From: Bacteroidales bacterium UBA3389 | Lineage (GTDB): Bacteria > Bacteroidota > Bacteroidia > Bacteroidales > P3 | NCBI GenBank assembly: GCA_002358835.1 | Contig: DEPP01000040.1 | Coordinates: 1 to 5,679 of the forward strand | DNA: 5,679 bases | Reading direction: 5' to 3' | Shown here: positions 1 to 5,475 of the stretch, one piece after another | Layout: the number at the start of each line of letters is the position of its first letter | How positions within the stretch are numbered: the stretch's first letter is position 1 | Notes under the pieces: model-generated | Seen by the model: only the letters and a program-made list of their open reading frames with translations | Databases searched by the model: none | What the model was told of the DNA's origin: nothing | Position numbers and translations under genes: made by a program

Positions 1-531
1 ATAAGAAACTCATTAATTTTAGAACTTCTTTATGCCACAGGGGTACGTCAGTCAGAACTATTAATGGTTGAGGAAGATGACATAGATTATGAGCTAAAAG
101 AAATACGTATTCAAGGAAAAGGTAGAAAGGAACGAATAATCCCTGTAAGCCCTGCACTATTGGAAAGAATAAAAAGTTATCTTGAAGAAAAGCATAAGTT
201 GAATAGCACGACGAAAAGGCTTCTTATAAATACAAAGTTTGAACCGATGTCGAAAAAACAGCTATACTCTATGGTATGTAAGGAAATGGAATCAATCACA
301 TCTACATTAAAGCATTCTCCTCACGTATTACGCCATACTTTTGCAACGAGTGTATTGTCTGAAGGTGCAGATTTGAACTCTGTAAAGGAGATTATGGGAC
401 ATTCTTCCATTGCTTCAACTCAAGTTTACACACATACAACGATAGAAGAGCTTAAAGAAGCTTACAAACAAGCACATCCGCGAGCAGAAGAGAAAGATTC
501 AAATAAATCTAAGAAGGAAAAAAGCAAATAG
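1..531 (+). CDS. xerC: Tyrosine site-specific recombinase XerC/XerD, 5'-truncated by window edge
   Basis: The reading frame is open from base 1, so the 176 visible residues are the C-terminal catalytic domain; a full XerC/D is about 300 aa, and the N-terminal core-binding domain lies outside the window. Counting in the visible fragment, all catalytic residues of the family are present at the spacing of E. coli XerD: Arg16 (in TGVRQSEL), Lys40 (in GKGRKER), His108 and Arg111 (HVLRH), His134 (MGHSS) and the nucleophile Tyr143 (QVYTH). Xer recombinases resolve chromosome dimers at dif with FtsK. The tail after the Tyr ends in a Lys-rich stretch. XerC is preferred over XerD or an integrase because hpf follows directly, an arrangement I recall from Bacteroidales; XerC versus XerD cannot be settled from this domain alone. 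The internal ATG at 64 lies downstream of catalytic Arg16 and is not the start. Confidence 0.9.
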   Translation: MRNSLILELLYATGVRQSELLMVEEDDIDYELKEIRIQGKGRKERIIPVSPALLERIKSYLEEKHKLNSTTKRLLINTKFEPMSKKQLYSMVCKEMESITSTLKHSPHVLRHTFATSVLSEGADLNSVKEIMGHSSIASTQVYTHTTIEELKEAYKQAHPRAEEKDSNKSKKEKSK

Positions 532-577
532 CAATAGGTAATTGCAGTTTGTTATCTTATTATAACTAACTTAAATA

Positions 578-585
578 AAGGAGGT
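578..585 (+). promoter_or_regulatory. Strong Shine-Dalgarno sequence of hpf
   Basis: AAGGAGGT lies 5 nt upstream of the ATG at 591 and is a near-perfect complement to the 16S rRNA 3' end. It fixes the hpf start. None of the other starts in this window has a comparable site, which is normal for Bacteroidetes and makes this one stand out. Confidence 0.8.
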
Positions 586-590
586 AAATT

Positions 591-881
591 ATGAAAGTTT
601 TACTTAATGCAGTGAAGTTTTCTCCTGACGAAAAATTAAAAGTATTTGTCGAAGAGAAAGTAGGAAAGGTTGAAAGATTATTGCCGGATGCTTTGCAGGC
701 AGAGGTGAATCTGAAGGTTGAAAAGCCGGAAACTAATAACAATAAGATAGCAGAAATCAGGATTGTGGTAAGAGGAAACGATCTATTTGTGAGCAAACAA
801 GCTGACAGCTTCGAAGAGGCTGTTATGTTGGCGATAGATGCCTTGAAAACTCAGATCGATAAATTCAAAGAAAAGAAATAG
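591..881 (+). CDS. hpf: Short ribosome hibernation promotion factor (HPF/RaiA, YfiA family)
   Basis: The 96-aa product matches the short HPF/RaiA form, a single beta-alpha-beta-beta-beta-alpha domain that binds the decoding centre of the 30S subunit and silences or dimerises ribosomes in stationary phase. Supporting features are the N-terminal strand (KVLLNAVKF), a first helix rich in Glu/Lys (about residues 12-31), a middle strand with EVNLKVEK, and the family-like C-terminal helix (DSFEEAVMLAIDALKTQIDKFKEK, about residues 73-95). It lacks the C-terminal dimerisation domain of long HPF. The gene starts 59 nt after the xerC stop on the same strand and is probably co-transcribed with it; I found no convincing separate promoter in the gap. 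A strong terminator follows. In Bacteroides, as I recall, this pair is followed by tRNAs and tuf, which are absent here. Confidence 0.9.
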   Translation: MKVLLNAVKFSPDEKLKVFVEEKVGKVERLLPDALQAEVNLKVEKPETNNNKIAEIRIVVRGNDLFVSKQADSFEEAVMLAIDALKTQIDKFKEKK

Positions 882-898
882 TATTTTGGATTTTAATT

Positions 899-936
899 AA
901 AAAACTGCGAGAAGTGAAAGCGTCTCGCAGTTTTTT
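899..936. terminator. Intrinsic terminator of xerC-hpf, probably bidirectional
   Basis: CTGCGAGA (905-912) pairs perfectly with TCTCGCAG (923-930) around a 10-nt loop. Flanking A residues (899-904) and T residues (931-936) extend the stem and give a U-run on either strand. It starts 18 nt after the hpf stop. Because rnhB converges from the right (its stop is at 1077), the same hairpin can also stop minus-strand transcription. Confidence 0.9.
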
Positions 937-1011
937 GTTTTTATGAATTATGTGTAAATATTTAATTCAATGAATCTTTGATTTATTATTCTCTTTTCAA
1001 GATTCGTTTTG

Positions 1012-1031
1012 CTAAAATCAAGAAAGAATTT
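1012..1031 (+). repeat. 20-bp dispersed repeat, copy 1 (hpf-rnhB gap)
   Basis: The 20 bases beginning CTAAAATCAAGAA are identical to 3694-3713 in another intergenic gap of this window. A degenerate partial copy (TTGAAATCAAA) follows at 1054-1064. Both lie between the two convergent operons, in AT-rich sequence without a credible ORF. Confidence 0.75.
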
Positions 1032-1076
1032 TCTCTTCTCAAGATCTGATTTATTGAAATCAAAAAAAGTTTAGTT

Positions 1077-1676
1077 TTATTCGAACAAAGAAAGTTGGCC
1101 TAATTGATTGAACGACTTTCTATGGAGAGAAGTCATTCCGCAGACTTTAATTGCTTCACGGTGTTGCTTGGTTGGGTACCCCATATTCTTGTTCCAATAG
1201 TACTGAGGGTGGGAAAGATGAGCCTCAATCATAAAATCATCTCTGTAAGTCTTTGCAAGAATAGACGCAGCCGCAATACTCTGAAACTTTCCATCGCCTT
1301 TGACGATACATTCGAAAGGAATATCCAAATCACTCTTGAACCTATTGCCGTCAATCAACAACAAATCAGGTTTTACGTTAAGTTTCCGCACCGCATTGCT
1401 CATAGCAAGAAAAGAAGCGTTGAGAATGTTGATTCTATCAATCGTTTCATTATCCACAAACGCCACAGCCCAAGCGAGAGCCTTCTCTTCAATGATAGGA
1501 CGAAGCAATCTGCGTTTACTATCGCTCAATTGCTTAGAGTCATTCAGTTCCTTGCAATCGAAGTCTCTTGGTAATACGACTGCGGCTGCAACGACAGGAC
1601 CGGCCAAACAGCCTCTTCCTGCTTCGTCGCAGCCACACTCAATTATATTTTCTTCTTTGAAAAATTTCTGAAGCAA
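1077..1676 (-). CDS. rnhB: Ribonuclease HII
   Basis: This 199-aa protein removes ribonucleotides from DNA and cleaves RNA in RNA-DNA hybrids with divalent metals. The family signature CDEAGRG gives the acidic pair Asp17 and Glu18; NDSKQLS follows at 45-51, Asp109 lies in LLIDG, and Asp128 in GDGK is the probable fourth acidic ligand, followed by the conserved IAAASILAKTYRD block. Length is typical. The start is TTG (1676-1674): no ATG or GTG lies between the in-frame stop at 1712-1710 and this codon, and the family signature begins 15 residues after it. The purQ stop ends 2 nt upstream, so the two genes are almost certainly one transcript and rnhB is probably translationally coupled. The C-terminus ends in QLSLFE, which matches the bacterial sliding-clamp-binding motif QL[SD]LF. 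Confidence 0.95.
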   Translation of the reverse strand: MLQKFFKEENIIECGCDEAGRGCLAGPVVAAAVVLPRDFDCKELNDSKQLSDSKRRLLRPIIEEKALAWAVAFVDNETIDRINILNASFLAMSNAVRKLNVKPDLLLIDGNRFKSDLDIPFECIVKGDGKFQSIAAASILAKTYRDDFMIEAHLSHPQYYWNKNMGYPTKQHREAIKVCGMTSLHRKSFNQLGQLSLFE

Positions 1677-1678
1677 AA

Positions 1679-2374
1679 TTACGCCTTTTGAATGTTCTCT
1701 ATAAGGCTTTCAAACAAAATTCTACCGTCTGTATTTCCCAATTCCTCATCAGAACATCTCTCAGGGTGAGGCATCATTCCAAATACGTTCTTGGTCTTAT
1801 TTGTAATGCCGGCAATGTTTTCAATACTGCCGTTAGGGTTGCTTTCCTTTGAAATCTTACCACTTGCATCGCAGTAACGGAAAAGAATCTGCTCGTTATC
1901 GTTCAAACGTTTGATAGTTTCCTCATCAGCAAAGAAACGACCCTCTCCGTGAGCAATAGGAATATTCAAAGCCTTGCCAACAATAGCTTTTTGAGTGAAG
2001 ACCGTAGAATTTGTTTGAGTTGCGATATATTGGTTTTTGCATACAAACTTTTGGTTATCGTTCGCAAGCAAAGCCCCTTCCAACAAACCGGATTCGCACA
2101 ATATTTGAAATCCATTGCAGACTCCCAAAACGTAACCGCCCTCTGCAGCAAATTTCTTAACGCTTTCCATTATCGGAGAGAGACTTGCAATTGCTCCGGA
2201 GCGAAGATAGTCTCCGTAAGAGAAACCTCCGGGAAGTATAATCATATCACAACCTTGCAAATCAGTATCCTTATGCCATAGTTCAACGACCTCTTGTTTC
2301 ATAATGTCTTTCAACAAATACACCATATCGTGGTCGCAATTTGAACCCGGGAAAATAACAACTCCAAATTTCAT
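1679..2374 (-). CDS. purQ: Phosphoribosylformylglycinamidine synthase subunit PurQ (glutaminase)
   Basis: PurQ is the class I glutamine amidotransferase subunit of FGAM synthase, the fourth step of de novo purine synthesis. It releases ammonia from glutamine for PurL, usually with PurS. The 231-aa protein has the N-terminal GVVIFPGSNCDHD block, the oxyanion region LPGGFSYGDYLRSGA (47-61), nucleophile Cys86 in GVCNGFQ, and catalytic His203 and Glu205 in MMPHPERC. I chose the ATG at 2374-2372: the frame extends to a TTG at 2413, but the candidate -7 promoter element (2403-2410) overlaps that codon, and the family N-terminus begins at MKFG. The gene leads a two-gene operon with rnhB. No Shine-Dalgarno is visible; the leader is A-rich. 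A stand-alone PurQ implies a separate small PurL elsewhere in the genome. Confidence 0.95.
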   Translation of the reverse strand: MKFGVVIFPGSNCDHDMVYLLKDIMKQEVVELWHKDTDLQGCDMIILPGGFSYGDYLRSGAIASLSPIMESVKKFAAEGGYVLGVCNGFQILCESGLLEGALLANDNQKFVCKNQYIATQTNSTVFTQKAIVGKALNIPIAHGEGRFFADEETIKRLNDNEQILFRYCDASGKISKESNPNGSIENIAGITNKTKNVFGMMPHPERCSDEELGNTDGRILFESLIENIQKA

Positions 2375-2402
2375 TTCGTCAACTTTTTTATTTATTACAC
2401 TG

Positions 2403-2436
2403 CAAAGGTACAAAAAAAGGATTAACTAAATTCAAA
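2403..2436 (-). promoter_or_regulatory. Bacteroidetes-type promoter of purQ-rnhB
   Basis: Read on the minus strand, TTTG (2436-2433) is followed after 22 nt by TACCTTTG (2410-2403), a full match to the TAnnTTTG -7 element. Transcription would begin near 2397, giving a leader of about 23 nt before the purQ ATG. The spacer is slightly long compared with the usual 19-21. Confidence 0.6.
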
Positions 2437-2480
2437 ACACAGACAATTGTTTTGCTGTTTTGATAAAGTTAATCCTTGTT
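2412..2480 (-). terminator. Terminator-like hairpin downstream of the membrane-protein gene
   Basis: On the minus strand an 11-bp perfect arm (2477-2467 with 2427-2417, AAGGATTAACT and its complement) stacks on a second 8-bp arm (2463-2456 with 2439-2432) around a 16-nt loop, separated by a small internal loop. The outer arm runs straight into a T run ending at 2412. It lies about 75 nt after the stop at 2556. The stem is GC-poor, so its strength is uncertain. Its downstream arms contain the -33 element and spacer of the purQ promoter. Confidence 0.55.
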
Positions 2481-2555
2481 TCACTGTCGCAAAGTCTCGT
2501 TTCAATAGACCTACAAGCCATTTGTACGGTTCAAATCAACGATACACTACGCCAT

Positions 2556-3536
2556 TTATAAATTTATATATACTTTTGCTATACAACACAATACGAAAAT
2601 CAAAAGAAACCTATCCGCATGCTTTTCTTTGTTGTGATTCATAAAGAGATTGCACAAAAAGAAACTGAAAGGAATAGCAAAAAGAAAAGACATATTTTCT
2701 TGAGTTTTGCTCAAAAAGAACGGAATCAAAGACACAATGAACATTGTCACCAATACGCCACTTTTCTTTCTATATTCTATGATTCTGTTGGCACGAGAGC
2801 TGATAGTGTGAAACAAAGCCGGTATAAGGTAAAGCACAAGTAAAGCCGTGTAAACAACTTGCACCGGAATATTAAGAAAGTTGAAATCAATCTTTACCCA
2901 ACTCTCTGCATTCTTGAAGAGCTCTTGAGCTATCGAAATATCTTGTAAATAATACACGACGCACAACAGCAAAAACGGAGTAAGCAATCCGAGAATGCTC
3001 ATGCTCCAACTGCGCCACTTATACAACTTATAGACAATCAAACCGCCCCACATCCAAAATATAAAGAAGATAGCAGGAACGTAAAACAAACTTGCAACCG
3101 CCAAACAAAAACTTGATTGAAATATCTCATCGATACCCTCTTTTTTATCAGAGCATTTGAAGAAGAAATGCAAAGCAATTATAAGGAAAAGGTTTGAAAA
3201 GAGAATCGAACTGAAAGTCATAGTCTGCACATTGCAACTCATGAGCAATATATATATGAATGCAGGAAAGAAAGTTGTCTTTTGACACAAATGATTGCTC
3301 GTCATAAGATAGTTAAACGCCAATGCCTGCAAGAAAACCAAGACAAAGGAACAAATAGTTGCCACTCTCTGAAACTGAAACGTCGTTTCGTAAACGAGCT
3401 CATAAAGAGGCATGTCGAATTTAGTTTGGAAAACTTCGGGCGGATTAACGAAAGCAGGAATCCAAAGCACCAAAGGCACAATCACCAACAAGAGTAATTG
3501 CAAGGGATAGTTCTTTTTGAAAATATTTATCAGCAT
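2556..3536 (-). CDS. Multi-pass inner-membrane protein, DUF6427-like
   Basis: The 326-aa product is almost entirely hydrophobic, with about eleven predicted membrane segments, the first at residues 12-30 and the last running to the C-terminus, joined by short Lys/Arg-containing loops. There is no signal-peptide cleavage site and no catalytic motif I can name. The N-terminus MLINIFKKNYPL and the central LYKWRSWSMSILGLLTPF remind me of the Bacteroidetes-specific DUF6427 membrane family of unknown function; this is from memory and unconfirmed. I placed the start at the second in-frame ATG (3536), which has AAAGAGAG about 7 nt upstream and fits that family start; an ATG at 3566 would add 10 polar residues. 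It is transcribed alone: a candidate promoter lies upstream and a terminator-like hairpin follows. Nothing in the sequence shows a transport substrate or enzymatic role. Confidence 0.85.
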   Translation of the reverse strand: MLINIFKKNYPLQLLLLVIVPLVLWIPAFVNPPEVFQTKFDMPLYELVYETTFQFQRVATICSFVLVFLQALAFNYLMTSNHLCQKTTFFPAFIYILLMSCNVQTMTFSSILFSNLFLIIALHFFFKCSDKKEGIDEIFQSSFCLAVASLFYVPAIFFIFWMWGGLIVYKLYKWRSWSMSILGLLTPFLLLCVVYYLQDISIAQELFKNAESWVKIDFNFLNIPVQVVYTALLVLYLIPALFHTISSRANRIIEYRKKSGVLVTMFIVSLIPFFLSKTQENMSFLFAIPFSFFLCNLFMNHNKEKHADRFLLIFVLCCIAKVYINL

Positions 3537-3586
3537 TTCTGTCTCTCTTTTTTTGTTATCAATCATTCTTTACGCAGATTATTGAA

Positions 3587-3620
3587 AAAAGATACATTTT
3601 CGCAATGATAAAATTTCAAA
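3587..3620 (-). promoter_or_regulatory. Candidate promoter of the membrane-protein gene
   Basis: On the minus strand TTTG (3620-3617) is followed after 22 nt by TATCTTTT (3594-3587), one mismatch from TAnnTTTG. The predicted start, near 3580, lies upstream of both possible ATG codons. Confidence 0.4.
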
Positions 3621-3654
3621 AGAACATCTTTTTCTTCAAAAAACCGTTACACCA

Positions 3655-3728
3655 AAACTTGATTTGCGTCCAACGAAACAAAGTTTTAATTTTCTAAAAT
3701 CAAGAAAGAATTTACTGAAATCAAGTTT
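3655..3728. repeat. Inverted and direct AAATCAAG repeats, including copy 2 of the 20-bp repeat
   Basis: Positions 3655-3665 (AAACTTGATTT) are an exact inverted copy of 3718-3728 (AAATCAAGTTT). Between them, 3694-3713 repeats the 20 bases found at 1012-1031 without mismatch. The whole 3567-3814 gap is AT-rich and has no credible ORF. Confidence 0.65.
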
Positions 3729-3730
3729 CA

Positions 3731-3758
3731 CAAAAACAAAACAAGCATTCGCAAATGC
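3731..3758 (-). terminator. Weak intrinsic terminator after the lipoprotein gene
   Basis: On the minus strand GCATT (3758-3754) pairs with AATGC (3749-3745) around a 4-nt loop, followed by a T-rich tract with single G interruptions (3743-3731). It lies about 57 nt after the lipoprotein stop. The stem is only 5 bp, so termination may be inefficient. Confidence 0.4.
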
Positions 3759-3814
3759 AGAAGCAATTCGAACGCTCGGTTTGGTTTGAGTTATAAAATC
3801 AAATATGTGCAAAA

Positions 3815-4357
3815 TTACATAAAAGGTAATAATAGTAAAGGAGTAACACAGGTTAATAATAGTATTAGCAGGTATGTCTTATTTTCATCATAAACTTCAA
3901 CATTTGCATCTTTATACATATTACTTAAATATGGTTTTACAGCAGAATCGTATCCACATATTTTATTATAATCAGAGGATTTAGACGTTTTGCAACCTAA
4001 TAATTCAACCGTTTGCATATAATTCATGTCAGAATAAGAAGAGTATCTTCCTCTATATTTAAGAGAGATTTCTGCAAAGTCGCCATTTGCATTTGAAAAT
4101 GTGTAAGTATCGTAAGTGTAATGGTCATTATCCATTGCAGTTCCATAACCTGTATAGGTAGAATAAGAAACTCCTGTTACTACTGTATTGCTTGACGATT
4201 CTTGATTGTGCCCGGATAAAGTATAGCCTTTACCTGCCAAATCTGATTTAACAGTTTCAATATTTCTATTGTACTGTCCGAAACTTGTAACGTTTATTGT
4301 AGATGTACAACTTGTAAGTGTTAATGTGATAATTAACAATAATGATAATTTTTTCAT
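3815..4357 (-). CDS. Lipoprotein with hydrophobic C-terminal tail, function unknown
   Basis: The 180-aa product starts MKKLSLLLII and has a lipobox LTSC with Cys17, so it should be lipidated and anchored in the envelope. The mature part is rich in Ser, Tyr, Thr and Asn, suggesting beta structure (for example YTGYGTAMDNDHYTYDTYTF), with two later cysteines in LLGCKTS and KICGY. The last ~20 residues (TYLLILLLTCVTPLLLLPFM) form a transmembrane-like segment ending at the stop, which is unusual for a protein already lipid-anchored at its N-terminus. The start is the ATG at 4357-4355; the frame extends 39 nt further, but the signal peptide begins here and the extension would overlap the preceding gene. 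The gene lies 26 nt after the barrel gene stop, so the two are probably one operon. I do not recognise a named family. Confidence 0.8.
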   Translation of the reverse strand: MKKLSLLLIITLTLTSCTSTINVTSFGQYNRNIETVKSDLAGKGYTLSGHNQESSSNTVVTGVSYSTYTGYGTAMDNDHYTYDTYTFSNANGDFAEISLKYRGRYSSYSDMNYMQTVELLGCKTSKSSDYNKICGYDSAVKPYLSNMYKDANVEVYDENKTYLLILLLTCVTPLLLLPFM

Positions 4358-4383
4358 ACTGAATTGTTTTTTTATGTTTATAT

Positions 4384-5166
4384 TTAAAAATGACAACCAA
4401 GTCTTAATGTAATCATATTAGGATTTATTCTATCCCCCATAAGATTTGCTCTCTCGCTGTTGCCTCCGCCATTCCATGTGGCTCTATATCTCAAATTTCC
4501 TTTAACTTTTTGTGAACCTAAATTGTAATAATGAATGCCTAAACTCAACTTTTTCGATAGTAAAAGCCCAACTCCGGCTTGAAAAGCAAAGGAATACTGA
4601 TTTTCATACTCTGTATTAGATACAAAATCAAAATCTTGTTCTTTGAAGTTCATGTCTAAATTACTTATAATACCGATATTAACTCCTGCACCTGCTTCTC
4701 CATAAATTTTTACATTGTTTCCAAGAGCGTATTCATAGTTTAATCCCAACATAATTGGAATATTAAAATATTTAGGTATGCTAAAATCATAATTATTTAC
4801 TGAATTTTGAGCACAGAATAATATCATGAAATCTTCAAATGAGTCTTTGATTTCTTTATTTGAAGGATTAATAAAAAGATCTGCTGTTACAATAATCCCC
4901 AAACCTTTAATAGAAGGAATGTTAAAACGTAATTTTGCTCCAAGATTAAATCCCATTGCAGCGCCTGCTTTATCTGTTTTTATATTCCATGCAATAATAT
5001 CATTTCCATCAGGTGTTGAATTTGGCGAAAGGGCATAATCAGCATATTTCCCGAAAGGAAAAGAACCTCCTACGTGAATTGAAAAATCTGTTTGTGCATT
5101 TACACAATTTACTCCTAAAATAACTGCTATTGTAAAGCAGCATAATTTTGTTAAAATGTTTTTCAT
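4384..5166 (-). CDS. Outer-membrane beta-barrel protein (porin-like family)
   Basis: The 260-aa product has a Sec signal peptide (positive MKNILTK, hydrophobic core, probable cleavage after VNA at 24, leaving Gln25). The mature part alternates polar and hydrophobic residues in strand-length blocks, for example FSIHVGGSFPFG, AAMGFNLGAKLRFNI, IYGEAGAGVNIGI, FAFQAGVGLLLS and LSLGIHYYNLG. It ends with MITLRLGCHF, a last strand with terminal Phe of the kind recognised by the BAM machinery. About 236 mature residues would suit an 8- to 10-stranded barrel of the small OMP_b-brl/porin-family type; its ligand or role cannot be read from the sequence. It is the first gene of a pair with the lipoprotein. 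I see no good promoter between its ATG and 5217, so expression may depend on read-through from the structured RNA upstream. Confidence 0.85.
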   Translation of the reverse strand: MKNILTKLCCFTIAVILGVNCVNAQTDFSIHVGGSFPFGKYADYALSPNSTPDGNDIIAWNIKTDKAGAAMGFNLGAKLRFNIPSIKGLGIIVTADLFINPSNKEIKDSFEDFMILFCAQNSVNNYDFSIPKYFNIPIMLGLNYEYALGNNVKIYGEAGAGVNIGIISNLDMNFKEQDFDFVSNTEYENQYSFAFQAGVGLLLSKKLSLGIHYYNLGSQKVKGNLRYRATWNGGGNSERANLMGDRINPNMITLRLGCHF

Positions 5167-5216
5167 GATTTTTATATTTTTGGATTACTAATTTTCTTTC
5201 TTTGACTTCAAGGCAT

Positions 5217-5294
5217 AAAAAAACGTGGGACTTTATTTCTTATTGGTTCTTGAGGTTCTGGACTACCTAATCAATCGAACAAGAAAAGCCCACG
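5217..5294 (-). terminator. Possible long-loop terminator or attenuator at the end of the structured RNA
   Basis: On the minus strand CGTGGG (5294-5289) can pair with CCCACG (5229-5224), extended by C-G and TTT/AAA across one bulge, and is followed immediately by T7 (5223-5217). The loop is about 50 nt. This helix is topologically incompatible with the 5371-5241 long helix and the 11-bp inner helix, because each has one arm inside this loop and one arm outside it. Confidence 0.4.
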
Positions 5295-5471
5295 ATATTA
5301 CTCGTGAGCGTTTTCCGCTTAACATTCGATTGATTCATTTTGAAATTGTCCAGATTTCAAGAATCCAAGTATAAGCAAAAACGCTTTAATATGTCGTATT
5401 AAAATACTAAGTCTAAATTACAATCTTCCTGTTTACCGTTTCCTCCTTTTTTAAGTTCGTTTCTAAATTCG
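5217..5471 (-). ncRNA. Candidate structured RNA or cis-regulatory leader upstream of the barrel gene
   Basis: Transcription from the 5476-5506 promoter would start near 5470. On the minus strand the transcript carries: a 7-bp hairpin (5403-5397 with 5391-5385); a 4-bp hairpin AAGC/GCTT (5386-5373); a long imperfect helix (5371-5348 with 5263-5241, with perfect 7-bp blocks TCTGGAC and TTCTTGA plus bulges); an inner perfect 11-bp helix (5335-5325 with 5279-5269); and two small apical hairpins (AGCG/CGCT at 5319-5307, CACGA/TCGTG at 5306-5291). It ends at a T7 tract (5223-5217). An SD-like AAGGAGG (5448-5442) is not followed by any usable start codon. It could be a free-standing small RNA such as a Bacteroidales 6S RNA, or a leader controlling the gene at 5166. 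I do not recognise conserved RNase P, tmRNA or SRP RNA sequences in it. Confidence 0.5.
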
Positions 5472-5475
5472 GCAA

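Noticed and set aside
64..66. ATG at 64 as start of the recombinase gene
   Set aside because: The frame is open to base 1 and includes catalytic Arg16 before this codon, so the gene continues beyond the left edge.
548..560. Separate promoter for hpf (TTTG then TATCTTAT)
   Set aside because: The two elements are almost adjacent instead of about 19-22 nt apart, and the -7 match is poor.
1104..1671. Two long plus-strand frames opposite rnhB
   Set aside because: They lie antisense to a gene with full catalytic motifs, lack start signals and show no family features.
1949..2281. Plus-strand and minus-strand frames inside purQ
   Set aside because: They overlap PurQ catalytic motifs in other frames and are composition shadows.
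2447..2644. 65-codon plus-strand frame spanning the end of the membrane-protein gene
   Set aside because: It overlaps the terminator hairpin and the 3' end of a clear minus-strand gene, has no start signal, and encodes no recognisable protein.
5269..5335. 11-bp inverted repeats as ends of a tiny insertion sequence
   Set aside because: Only 45 bp lie between the arms, there is no transposase or target duplication, and they nest inside a larger helix with a promoter, so an RNA stem explains them better.
5217..5471. RNase P RNA, tmRNA or SRP RNA
   Set aside because: I do not see the conserved RNase P GAGGAAAGTCC core, a tmRNA tag frame with an alanine-tRNA-like end, or the SRP GGAAGCAGC loop.
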